Positions 18,990 through 27,330 of a DNA stretch of 64,000 nt are shown piece by piece. Below the pieces are notes generated by a model, which did not search any database, had not been told where the DNA came from, and saw nothing but the letters and a program-made list of their open reading frames with translations. The position numbers and the translations under genes were made by a program. Within the stretch, counting starts at the first letter, position 1; every line of letters starts with the position of its first letter. The DNA is from Bacteroides ovatus (GTDB lineage Bacteria > Bacteroidota > Bacteroidia > Bacteroidales > Bacteroidaceae). The stretch spans positions 5,642,001 to 5,706,000 of the forward strand of contig NZ_CP012938.1 in the NCBI RefSeq assembly GCF_001314995.1. Reading direction: 5' to 3'.

Positions 18990-20642
18990 ATGATAAAGTT
19001 ATTACGAAAACTTGCAACGGCTATGCTGCCCGCACTCCTTTGCGGCACCCTGTTCATAGGCTGCGAGGCAGATGATAAATATACGAAAGTGGACGACCTG
19101 TTCCAGCCCCGGTTTGTATTGGAGAAACCGGAGGTGAAAGCAAACTCTGTGACATTGGTATGGTATAAAGTGAACGATGCTATCTCTTATACGGTACAAC
19201 TACATCAGGATCAATATTATACCAGCTTGTTTATGGAGATAGAAACCACTGATCCTTATGTGTTTATCGATGATATTCCTTACGGAACTACTTTCTATAT
19301 TCGTGTACGCAGTAATGCTGCCAACGCTACCAACAACTCGCAATGGAAATACACCAGTGCCTCTACTGAAGCTCGTCCGGAATATGCCCAACTGGTGGAA
19401 GATGTTTCCAAAACCGAAATTACGGAATCATCGGCTATCATTCGCTGGAAGAAAGACAATAAACAGAATCCGGTGGATAGTATAAGCATTATCCCTATGA
19501 TGAATACGACACTGCCTGGTATTAGCCGCTATCTGACCATTGAAGAAATGATGCAGGGATTTGCCGAGGTGGATGGTTTAACGAAGAATACACTGTATGC
19601 TGTCAACCTGTATGATACCAGTAAACCGCGTAAATATGACAAACCTTATAATCAGGTAACGTTCCGTACGGCAGGCCCGTCGGCTATGTCCATACCGGTA
19701 GGCTTGGATGACGATTTATCTGCGATGTTGCTGAACAACGATGTCGATCCTGAAGTGCCCGAAGGTACAGAATACTATTTGCCTGCAGGTTCTTCTTACC
19801 GCGTCACTCCGTTCGCTTTGATGAAAGGCTTCCGTTTGGCCGGTAGTCGTGATGGAGTTAAACCTATTGTTGTTTTGGAAGGTAGTTGGAGTATTGCAGA
19901 GGGTTCTTACCTCTCCAGTCTGGAGTTTGATAATATTGAATTCCGTCATGAAGCAAACAATAACTACTTTATGAATACCAGCAAGGCATACACAATAGAG
20001 AATGTCAGCTTTGTAAATTGCGACTTCATAAGTCTTCGCCGAGGTTTCTGGCGCCATCAGTCCGCTAATGCCAAGTACATTATGAATCTGGAAATGGAAG
20101 GATGCCGTTTCGAAGGTTGTGGATGGCAAACAAGTGCTTATGGTGCATTTAATCTTCAGTCTTTCGACAAAGATAACGGAGTTTCTTATGACCAGGTAGA
20201 CCGTGCAATCTTCCGCAACTGTACATTTAGCAACGACAATGATGGAACCAATGGTTATGGCTGGGGTAACCTTTTCTATGCTCCTTATATGGATAAACCT
20301 ATCGACCTGGAATATAAGAATGTAACTATTTACAACTACAGCCGTAATCAACGTCTGATTAACATTGAATCTGCCGTAGGTTCTAAATTGGTAATGGAAG
20401 GTATCTTGTTGGCATCCCCTTGCGGTGACTTGTTTGCTATCGGTGCTAACACTACTACTACATTCTCTAATAACTATACCACCGCAGACTATACATTGGG
20501 AGGTAAGAATATGAATGCGACCGATTTGAAAATTACGGCAGCCGAACTGTTTGCCGATCCGGCTAATGGAGACTTGACGATTAAGGATACCTCTTCTCCG
20601 ATTGTAAGCAACCGTGCCGGTGATACTCGTTGGTTGCCTTAA
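18990..20642 (+). CDS. Fibronectin-III/beta-helix lipoprotein (B), non-catalytic
   Basis: I chose the ATG at 18990, which opens the signal peptide MIKLLRKLATAMLPALLCG with lipobox LFIGC. A longer frame exists upstream but overlaps the SusD gene. The protein is 550 residues. Residues 30-290 look like two fibronectin-III-type domains (SVTLVWYKVNDAISYTVQL and the TSASTEARPE linker; ESSAIIRWKKDN in the second). Residues 295-550 form a beta-helix with EFRHEANNNYF, MNLEMEGCRFEGC and AIFRNCTFSND. The C-terminus reads AAELFADPANGDLTIKDTSS and ends with AGDTRW, matching proteins A and C. It probably occupies the SusE/F-like surface-binding position that follows susCD in many loci. Confidence 0.78.
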   Translation: MIKLLRKLATAMLPALLCGTLFIGCEADDKYTKVDDLFQPRFVLEKPEVKANSVTLVWYKVNDAISYTVQLHQDQYYTSLFMEIETTDPYVFIDDIPYGTTFYIRVRSNAANATNNSQWKYTSASTEARPEYAQLVEDVSKTEITESSAIIRWKKDNKQNPVDSISIIPMMNTTLPGISRYLTIEEMMQGFAEVDGLTKNTLYAVNLYDTSKPRKYDKPYNQVTFRTAGPSAMSIPVGLDDDLSAMLLNNDVDPEVPEGTEYYLPAGSSYRVTPFALMKGFRLAGSRDGVKPIVVLEGSWSIAEGSYLSSLEFDNIEFRHEANNNYFMNTSKAYTIENVSFVNCDFISLRRGFWRHQSANAKYIMNLEMEGCRFEGCGWQTSAYGAFNLQSFDKDNGVSYDQVDRAIFRNCTFSNDNDGTNGYGWGNLFYAPYMDKPIDLEYKNVTIYNYSRNQRLINIESAVGSKLVMEGILLASPCGDLFAIGANTTTTFSNNYTTADYTLGGKNMNATDLKITAAELFADPANGDLTIKDTSSPIVSNRAGDTRWLP

Positions 20643-20697
20643 ATTTAAATTGAGAATATGAACTTACATGATTAAGAATAAATTAAAATATAATATT

Positions 20698-22554
20698 ATG
20701 AATCTGAAACATTTATTTTTCTTAGCGGTTGCCGGAACGTTGGCAGTAGCTTGTAGTGAAGTTAATGAAAATTCTCTTACTGATGGCGATGGTCAAAGAA
20801 TGCTTCGCACTATCAGTTCGGGCAACGACCGTTTCACTACACGATTGAATAGCGAAACCAGTGAATGGGAGAACGGTGATGCTATTGGTATATATATGTT
20901 CGATACGGAAGATAAGAATGTGTTGAACGATGCCCTTAACGTGAAATATACGACGATTGGCGAGGGGCTTACGGCGAACTTCTCGTCCGATCCCGGAATA
21001 GCAATCTATGATATGCCTACGAATTTCGTAGCCTATTATCCGCATACTACATCTGCAGATGTTATTGATGCCACAGCAGCACTTTATAAAGTAGATGTAA
21101 GCGATCAGTCTGACGGTATCTCTGCCCACGATTTAATGTGGGCAAAGGCTGCCAACCAGTCAACGGAATCATTGTTGGCAGGTGGATTGGCATTCACTTT
21201 CCATCATAAGTTAGTGCTTCTACGTGTTAAGATTACGAATGAAAACGTGTCGAATGTGACAAGTATAACGGTAGGGGGGATGAATACCACAGCTACTTTC
21301 AGCCTGATAGACGGGAAATTGACTAACATGGATACGCAGAAGTCTATTTCCCTGCAGAAAACAGGAGATAAATCTTTTATTGGTATCATGTTGCCTGCTG
21401 AAGAGTTGATAAATAAAATGTCGCTCACTATCATGGCAGACGGTGGTAAGTATCAGTACACAGTGCCTGAAGGCAGCAAGATAGATAAGTTTGTTGCAGG
21501 CTATGAGTATACCTTCAATATCAATGTAGGAAAAGAGACTAGCGGAGAAATAGGCGGTGGTTCCGGCAGCAACACACCTTGGGGTGATGGTGGCAGCGAG
21601 GATGGCGACGGTGATAAAGTTTCAGAGAATGAAGCAATTCCTGCTGATTATGCTCAAAAAGCGATTAATGCAGAAACAAACCTGTCGACAATATTGTCCG
21701 GTGCTTCCGGTAAAGTTGCGTTAGTATTTGCTGCCAATGCAGAAGGTTATACCTTTAGCGATGCAATGGTAGTGCCCGAAGCTGTAACAGAGTTGTTACT
21801 GATTGGTGATACAGAAAAACAAGTGAAGATGAATCTGAAACAGATACAATATACCAGTCTTCAAAAGATAGCATTGAATAACTTAGATATTACAGGTGAT
21901 AACTCAACCGCTCTGCTGACTAACAATGAAACTGCCCAACTCGCTACTGATGCTGTGGTAGATTTCAAGAAGTGTAACTTTAGTAACATGAAGACTGTTT
22001 GTGACTGGTCAACCGGAGATAACGGGGCACAAAACTTACTTTCTGCTGTAGTGATCGATGATTGTCTGTTTGCCAATATGCAAAATGTCTTCAACTATTA
22101 TGGTTCTAAAGCAATCACTATCACTAACTCTACACTTTATAAAATGACAGAACGCGTTATTTACGTGAAAGATGCCAATAGTGTAGTTATCACTGTCGAA
22201 AATTGCACATTGGCAGATATGGCAAAGACTCCATTTGAAAGCCGATATGCGAATGGTAATCTCTATTATAAGAATAATATTTCGGCCTGCTTCGTTACAA
22301 GTAACCCTAACATAGGCTATAAAATGGATGTACGGGAATTCTCCGGTAACTATGCAGCGGCAGCTACCGAAGCCGGACAGATGCCTGTATTGAATGTACA
22401 TGGAAAAGCAATTGATACCAATACTTTTCCTAATGCCTGGATAGATACGTCCAAAACAGTTACCGAACTGTTTGAAGATGCAGGAAACGGCAACTTCAAA
22501 CTGAGAATTGATGCTCAAGTAGGTGACCCGCGTTGGTATAAGAATGTAAAATAA
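20698..22554 (+). CDS. Fimbrillin-like/beta-helix lipoprotein (C), non-catalytic
   Basis: I chose the ATG at 20698, whose signal peptide MNLKHLFFLAVAGTLAVAC ends in a lipobox; an ATG ten codons upstream is less fitting. The protein is 618 residues. Residues 30-285 match the fimbrillin-like family (WENGDAIGIYMFDTEDKNV, TNFVAYYPHT, LAFTFHHKLVLLRVKI). A Gly/Ser/Asp linker containing TPWGDGGSEDGDGD follows, then a beta-helix (VIDDCLFANMQNVFNYYG, ITVENCTLADM) ending in VTELFEDAGNGNFKL and GDPRW. The same N-domain plus linker occurs on the methylesterase encoded next. No catalytic residues are evident; a pectin-binding surface role is inferred. Confidence 0.78.
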   Translation: MNLKHLFFLAVAGTLAVACSEVNENSLTDGDGQRMLRTISSGNDRFTTRLNSETSEWENGDAIGIYMFDTEDKNVLNDALNVKYTTIGEGLTANFSSDPGIAIYDMPTNFVAYYPHTTSADVIDATAALYKVDVSDQSDGISAHDLMWAKAANQSTESLLAGGLAFTFHHKLVLLRVKITNENVSNVTSITVGGMNTTATFSLIDGKLTNMDTQKSISLQKTGDKSFIGIMLPAEELINKMSLTIMADGGKYQYTVPEGSKIDKFVAGYEYTFNINVGKETSGEIGGGSGSNTPWGDGGSEDGDGDKVSENEAIPADYAQKAINAETNLSTILSGASGKVALVFAANAEGYTFSDAMVVPEAVTELLLIGDTEKQVKMNLKQIQYTSLQKIALNNLDITGDNSTALLTNNETAQLATDAVVDFKKCNFSNMKTVCDWSTGDNGAQNLLSAVVIDDCLFANMQNVFNYYGSKAITITNSTLYKMTERVIYVKDANSVVITVENCTLADMAKTPFESRYANGNLYYKNNISACFVTSNPNIGYKMDVREFSGNYAAAATEAGQMPVLNVHGKAIDTNTFPNAWIDTSKTVTELFEDAGNGNFKLRIDAQVGDPRWYKNVK

Positions 22555-22595
22555 CCATTGAATTACTCTTGTAATACTGATTAAACATTACAGTT

Positions 22596-25007
22596 ATGAA
22601 ATTATTTCATTCATTATTATATCCCTTGTTAGGTGGTTTGTTTTGCCTCTCTTGTTCGGATGATGAGCAAGATTCAGGTACAAAACAACCTACTACTGCG
22701 GGAGAGGTTACCTTCGGTGTAGACCTCACAGGTTTCTCAACCCGTGTCACCCAAGACGGATCGTCATGGAATGACGGAGATAAGATCGGAACATACGTAT
22801 TGGATATGAAGACTCTTGAACCTGTCACAGAAGCAGCGAATGTACCTTATGTCTGCTCGGAAGAGGGTGCGTCGGTTTCTTTCACTTCCACTACACCGCT
22901 GAAAGTGCAAAATGATGGAACACCGGTGAAGTTTGTGGCATACTATCCGTATAATGCCGATGTACGTAATTTTAATTATCCCGTGCAACTGGCCGCTCAA
23001 GAAAGAGGAAGTACGGCGTGCGACTTACTATATGCTGCCACGAAAGAAGAATACACCTACTCTCCGGAGAACGAACCCCATATCTCATTAAACTTTACCC
23101 ATCGTCTGGCAAAAGTGATTCTGAAGTTTGTGAATATGGAAAAAGAACCGTTGGAAGTAAGTGATGTACGGATTGAGGGGATGCAAACTGCCGCTTCATT
23201 CAATATACAAACAGATGTACTGACGGTTGACGAAAGCTCTGTTGCTACAATCAACCCTTATCACAATGCTACAACAGGATTCTACGAAGCTATCATTCTT
23301 CCATCGGCATTGACAGACAGCTATAAAGTGTCTTTCGTATTGGACGATAGAGAGAAAGAGTGGATATTTACTAATTTGGACATTGCTTTGCCGCAATTCC
23401 ACAAAGGTTATAGCTACACATTCGCACTCTACATAGACGACAGCGGCTTTGTAGAAATGGGACGTCTTGAAAATGTGGAAGGCGGAAACTCATCAGCTCC
23501 CTGGGAAGACGGAAGCAGTGAGGACGGAACGGCCGAAGGTGACAAGACTCCTGTATCAGGATATGCCTTCACACCTGCCGACGGCACGCAGCAAGCACTA
23601 GCAGATACCGAACTGAAAATCGCCTTTGAAGGCACTGCACCCGAACTTGGTACGAGTGGTTGTATCCGCATCTATCGTATGAGCGACCATAAACAGGTAG
23701 ATGAAATCAATATGGCAGAACGCAGACAGTCTATCGTAAACGGTCAGACCCAACTGAATACGTGGATGGATATTATCGGCGTTACGCCTACCGGTTCTTC
23801 CGTTAGTCGTCGTATCGTCAATTATTATCCGGCACGGGTGGAAGGTAAGAGCTTCATTATCAAGCCTCATCAACAGCGCTTACAACCCGACACCGAATAT
23901 TATGTAACCATCGAACAGGCAGCAGTGAAACAAACAGACTTCAAGGGAGTATATGGCCGTGCATGGACGTTCAAGACGAAGCCGGCACCAGCATTGACCG
24001 GACCGAACTATGAGGTGAAAATTAGTCACACCGACCCCAATGCTGACTTCTATACTTTGCAAGGTGCTATTGACTTCTGTGCCACACATGTCGATTTGAA
24101 TGCTGCTAAGACATTCCGGATGGATGACGGTATCTATCAGGAGATTATCTACTTGCGCGATCAAAGCAACATCACAGTAAAAGGAAATGCTAGTGATAAT
24201 ACGGCTGTCAATATTCAATATGATAACAGCAATGATATTAACGGTGGTATAGGCGGCGGAACCAATATCGATCAGTTTGCCCCTACCGGCACTATTGTGC
24301 CCTCTTCCGGAGGTCGTTCGGTGGTGATACTCGATGGTAACAGTGATAAAATCCGCTTTGAAAATGTGACGATAGAGAATGCGTATGGCTGGACACTAGG
24401 CAAGAATGGTCAGGCCGAGGCACTTTATATTAACAACAAATCGGCTGCTTTTATCAATTGCCGTGTCTTGAGTTTCCAGGATACTTTGCTTCCCGGTGGA
24501 GGTTACAACTGGTTCAAAGATTGTTTCATAGCCGGAGCTACCGATTTCATCTGGGGGTCGGGTAAGGTGGTACTGTTTGAAGATTGTCAGATCCATGCAC
24601 CTAGCGGTACACGTGCTGTAATGCAAGCGCGTGTCAGTGCGGGTTACTTGGGTTATGTATTCTTGAACAGCCGTTTCACGGTAGGCGAAGGCGTTACTAA
24701 CTCTACTTTGATTTATCAGTTTGAGCCGGACAATCTGACCTTCTTAAACTGTACGTTTGCCGATGTGTACGGTCCTAACTTTGTAGGAGAGAATAAACCG
24801 CTGACACCGGCTGTACCTACTGTTGCCACCGGCTGCAAACTTTACAACTGCAAGACTGAATCGGGTTCTGATATTTATCAATCTATTCCGGCAACGGTGC
24901 GCAATACAGTGCTGCAACTTAGTAAGGAACAATACGATCAATACTTCGGTACACGTGAAACCATCATGAGTTGGGATGGCTATACCGATGTGGCTTGGTT
25001 CAAATAA
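22596..25007 (+). CDS. CE8 pectin methylesterase with fimbrillin-like N-domain, lipoprotein
   Basis: This 803-residue lipoprotein has lipobox LFCLSC. Residues 25-285 are a fimbrillin-like domain (SWNDGDKIGTYVLDMKT, VKFVAYYPYNADV). A linker with APWEDGSSEDG (about 300) and an Ig-like domain (about 315-465, YAFTPADGTQQALADTELKI) follow. The C-terminal CE8 beta-helix carries GIYQE (about 510), GQAEAL, FQDTL (about 626) and ATDFIWG (about 647), which supplies the catalytic aspartates. The family's LGRPW motif is not recognisable; the equivalent region reads STLIYQFEPDN. It would remove methyl esters from homogalacturonan so that lyases and GH28 can act. The linker and N-domain are shared with the preceding lipoprotein. 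Confidence 0.9.
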   Translation: MKLFHSLLYPLLGGLFCLSCSDDEQDSGTKQPTTAGEVTFGVDLTGFSTRVTQDGSSWNDGDKIGTYVLDMKTLEPVTEAANVPYVCSEEGASVSFTSTTPLKVQNDGTPVKFVAYYPYNADVRNFNYPVQLAAQERGSTACDLLYAATKEEYTYSPENEPHISLNFTHRLAKVILKFVNMEKEPLEVSDVRIEGMQTAASFNIQTDVLTVDESSVATINPYHNATTGFYEAIILPSALTDSYKVSFVLDDREKEWIFTNLDIALPQFHKGYSYTFALYIDDSGFVEMGRLENVEGGNSSAPWEDGSSEDGTAEGDKTPVSGYAFTPADGTQQALADTELKIAFEGTAPELGTSGCIRIYRMSDHKQVDEINMAERRQSIVNGQTQLNTWMDIIGVTPTGSSVSRRIVNYYPARVEGKSFIIKPHQQRLQPDTEYYVTIEQAAVKQTDFKGVYGRAWTFKTKPAPALTGPNYEVKISHTDPNADFYTLQGAIDFCATHVDLNAAKTFRMDDGIYQEIIYLRDQSNITVKGNASDNTAVNIQYDNSNDINGGIGGGTNIDQFAPTGTIVPSSGGRSVVILDGNSDKIRFENVTIENAYGWTLGKNGQAEALYINNKSAAFINCRVLSFQDTLLPGGGYNWFKDCFIAGATDFIWGSGKVVLFEDCQIHAPSGTRAVMQARVSAGYLGYVFLNSRFTVGEGVTNSTLIYQFEPDNLTFLNCTFADVYGPNFVGENKPLTPAVPTVATGCKLYNCKTESGSDIYQSIPATVRNTVLQLSKEQYDQYFGTRETIMSWDGYTDVAWFK

Positions 25008-25032
25008 TAAAATGTTTAGGTAAAAAGATACG

Positions 25033-26607
25033 ATGAATAGATTGAATCGAATGACTGGCTTGGTATCGGTCATCATAGGACTATTTTGTGCTTGTCAGGG
25101 TACTGCCAAGCAGGTGGATGTGGAGACAGATTTGAAGGCAATGTATGCAGACCTTCCTTTCTCCATGCCCGCCATAGAGCGTCCCGTTTTTCCCGATTAT
25201 CAGGTAAATATCTGTGATTTCGGAGCAAAAAGCGATGGGGTGACGCTGAACACGGAGGCTATTAATAAGGCTATCAAAGTAGTGCACGACAAAGGAGGGG
25301 GTAAAGTAATCATTCCGGAAGGTTTGTGGCTCACAGGCCCCATTGTTTTGCAAAGTAACGTCAATTTGCATGCAGAAAAGAATGCTTTGATTGTGTTTAG
25401 CGGTGACACCTCGTTGTATCCGATTATTACGACTTCATTTGAAGGACTGGATACACGGCGCTGCCAGTCGCCTATCTCGGCAATGAATGCAGAAAACATA
25501 GCTATTACCGGTTATGGCGTTTTTGATGGAGCGGGAGACAGATGGCGTCCTGTGAAGAAGGATAAAATGACGGACAGACAGTGGAAGAATCTGGTGAACT
25601 CCGGTGGTAATGTGGATGAGAACGGCAAGGTGTGGTATCCTAATGAAGGGGCATTGAAAGCATCCGTTCTCATGTCTGGCCAGGGGAATCAACAGGCTGA
25701 AATCACGAGTGAAGAATGGGAGGAGATGAAAAGTTGGCTGCGTCCTGTACTGCTAAGTATTGTGAAGAGTAAAAAGGTGCTTCTGGAAGGCGTGACTTTC
25801 AAAAACTCTCCGAGCTGGTGTCTTCATCCGCTTTCGTGCGAATCTTTGATATTGAATGATGTAAAGGTGTTCAATCCCTGGTATTCGCAGAACGGAGACG
25901 CGCTCGATGTGGAATCATGCAAGAATGTGCTGATTGCCAACTGTTTCTTTGATGCGGGAGATGATGCAATCTGCCTGAAGTCTGGTAAAGACGAAGATGG
26001 CCGTCGCAGAGGTGAACCTTGTGAGAATGTGATTGTGAGAAACAATACCGTTTTGCATGGTCATGGCGGATTCGTAATTGGTAGTGAGATGTCCGGAGGA
26101 GTGAAGAATGTATATGTGTCCGAATGTTCTTTTATCGGTACGGATGTCGGGTTGCGGTTTAAAAGTGCCCGTGGACGTGGTGGCGTCGTGGAGAATATTT
26201 ACATCAATAATATAAATATGATTGATATTCCTAATGATGCTTTGATTGCCGATTTATATTATGCGGCCAAAAGTGCTCCCGGTGAACCGATTCCGAGTGT
26301 GAGTGAAGAGACTCCTGCTTTTAGGAACATCTATATCTCGGATGTGTTTTGCAGGGGAGCAGGACGGGCGGCGTATCTGAACGGACTTCCCGAAATGCCG
26401 ATTGAGAATATTTCCATCAAGAATATGGTGGTTACTGGTGCTAAAGAGGGTATTGTAGTGAATCAAGTGGCAAAGCTCAACATCGAGAATGTTGAAATTG
26501 ACACTCCTGACCAATCTATGATACAGATCGAAAATACAACGGATATCACCATTAACGGAAAAGATCTGGGAACGATTTCAGAGAAACGGTTGCTGACCAA
26601 GAACTAA
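25033..26607 (+). CDS. GH28 polygalacturonase-type hydrolase
   Basis: This 524-residue hydrolase has the lipobox-like sequence IIGLFCAC and then the GH28 opening NICDFGAKSDGVTLNTEAIN. Catalytic motifs run along the beta-helix: NGDALD (about 286, equivalent to NTD), DAGDDAICLKSG (about 306), HGHGGFVIGSE (about 341) and RFKSARGRGG (about 374, equivalent to RIK). The full motif set supports hydrolysis of alpha-1,4-galacturonosyl bonds, probably exo-acting as in many Bacteroides members with this insertion pattern. It is the last gene of the pectin operon and is followed by a terminator hairpin within the repeat element. Confidence 0.93.
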   Translation: MNRLNRMTGLVSVIIGLFCACQGTAKQVDVETDLKAMYADLPFSMPAIERPVFPDYQVNICDFGAKSDGVTLNTEAINKAIKVVHDKGGGKVIIPEGLWLTGPIVLQSNVNLHAEKNALIVFSGDTSLYPIITTSFEGLDTRRCQSPISAMNAENIAITGYGVFDGAGDRWRPVKKDKMTDRQWKNLVNSGGNVDENGKVWYPNEGALKASVLMSGQGNQQAEITSEEWEEMKSWLRPVLLSIVKSKKVLLEGVTFKNSPSWCLHPLSCESLILNDVKVFNPWYSQNGDALDVESCKNVLIANCFFDAGDDAICLKSGKDEDGRRRGEPCENVIVRNNTVLHGHGGFVIGSEMSGGVKNVYVSECSFIGTDVGLRFKSARGRGGVVENIYINNINMIDIPNDALIADLYYAAKSAPGEPIPSVSEETPAFRNIYISDVFCRGAGRAAYLNGLPEMPIENISIKNMVVTGAKEGIVVNQVAKLNIENVEIDTPDQSMIQIENTTDITINGKDLGTISEKRLLTKN

Positions 26608-26710
26608 CTGTACTACTCGTTTTTATACTGTTTTTATTGTCAATCTGTCAGAACGGAAGTTAAAGAAGTGAATTACAGTATAATATATGTTGACAATAGA
26701 AGCTGACAAT

Positions 26711-26756
26711 AGGCTGACAATAAGAATTAAGAGTTCTATTGTCAGCCTGTTTTTTT
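26711..26756 (+). terminator. Terminator of the pectin operon, built from the repeat arm
   Basis: AGGCTGACAATA (26711-26722) pairs with TATTGTCAGCCT (26737-26748), extended by GAA/TTC with one bulged A. The stem is followed by seven T (26750-26756). It therefore acts as the intrinsic terminator for the rightward operon and is part of the inverted-repeat arm. Confidence 0.75.
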
Positions 26757-26796
26757 ATTGTATAGTTATGCTGACATCTTGGAATTGTTGTTTTAA

Positions 26797-27104
26797 GGTT
26801 CTGATATAGTTGCATTCGTATGCCTGTACAGTTGAGTAAGTATGTCTGTATAGTTGAGTAAGTATACCTGTATAGTTTGATTAGTGTGCCGGTATAGTTG
26901 GGCAAAGGTGCCGCTATCTTTACCTTCCCACGGCCGTGGTAGCTTCTTCTCACGGCCGTGGTGAGATACTACCACAGCCGTGGAAAGATCTCGTCACGGC
27001 CGTGAAGAACTAACAAGATCGATACTTTAGCAGAACGATAACGGCACCTTAGTTGAACAATAACGGTGTCTTTGCGGAATAATGCAGGCTTGGTAAGTAA
27101 GGGA
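26797..27104. repeat. 22-bp-register tandem array with CACGGCCGTG palindromes
   Basis: About fourteen consecutive 22-bp units can be laid out with no register slip. Four central units begin with the palindrome CACGGCCGTG (26929, 26951, 26973 with one change, 26995), spaced exactly 22 bp apart. Units to the left (26819-26906) share the pattern TATGCCTGTATAGTTGAGTA. Units to the right carry a related sequence in inverse orientation: GAACGATAACGGCACC (27033-27048) is close to the reverse complement of the segment starting at 26907. The first half of each unit is more conserved than the second half. The period equals about two turns of DNA. Confidence 0.85.
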
Positions 27105-27134
27105 TAATAGCTGCATAGTGCAGTTTTAAACAAT

Positions 27135-27179
27135 AATAGGCTGACAATAAAAGACGAAAATCTTTATTGTCAGCCTATT
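27135..27179 (-). terminator. Hairpin at the end of the leftward GH3 gene
   Basis: A 19-bp stem with one bulge (AATAGGCTGACAATAAA from 27135 with its complement ending at 27179) encloses a short loop. On the minus strand it lies about 150 bp after the GH3 stop and is followed by ATTGTTTAAAA. It mirrors the operon terminator at 26711 and may end GH3 transcripts; the T-tract is weaker. Confidence 0.5.
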
Positions 27180-27330
27180 GTCAGCTTCTATTGTCAGTGG
27201 GTAATAGCTTGAAAACAATCACTTTATGAAGCCATAACTCTTGGCCTGACAATAAAAACCATTTTTTTATAAATTCTCAATGTAGCCTAAGTTCATTAAC
27301 CCGGCCTCAAATTGTATGTAATAGCATTGC

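Larger units (their letters stand above)
26630..27259. repeat. Composite dyad-symmetric repeat element between convergent genes
   Basis: This non-coding block fills the gap between the 3' ends of the GH28 and GH3 genes. Ten copies of TGACAATA lie in a mirror order: reverse, three forward, reverse on the left (26635-26744), and forward, three reverse, forward on the right (27142-27254). They include a perfect 33-bp inverted repeat (26691-26723 with 27164-27196) and an outer 13-bp pair (26630-26642 with 27247-27259). Between the arms lies a 22-bp-period array, listed separately. No transposase, integrase or convincing coding frame is present. Confidence 0.9.

Noticed and set aside
26660..26975. 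Two overlapping minus-strand frames with repeated LYRYTY/LLNYT residues
   Set aside because: They are translations of the 22-bp array. The repeat is not a multiple of three and there is no ribosome site, so they are not genes.
26797..27104. Possible CRISPR array
   Set aside because: The conserved parts are only about 10 bp, the period is 22 bp, cores change along the array and no cas gene is nearby.
26691..27196. Invertible promoter flanked by the 33-bp inverted repeat
   Set aside because: The segment lies between two gene 3' ends, contains no exact -7 box facing a gene and has no adjacent recombinase. Inversion is not excluded but promoter switching is unlikely.
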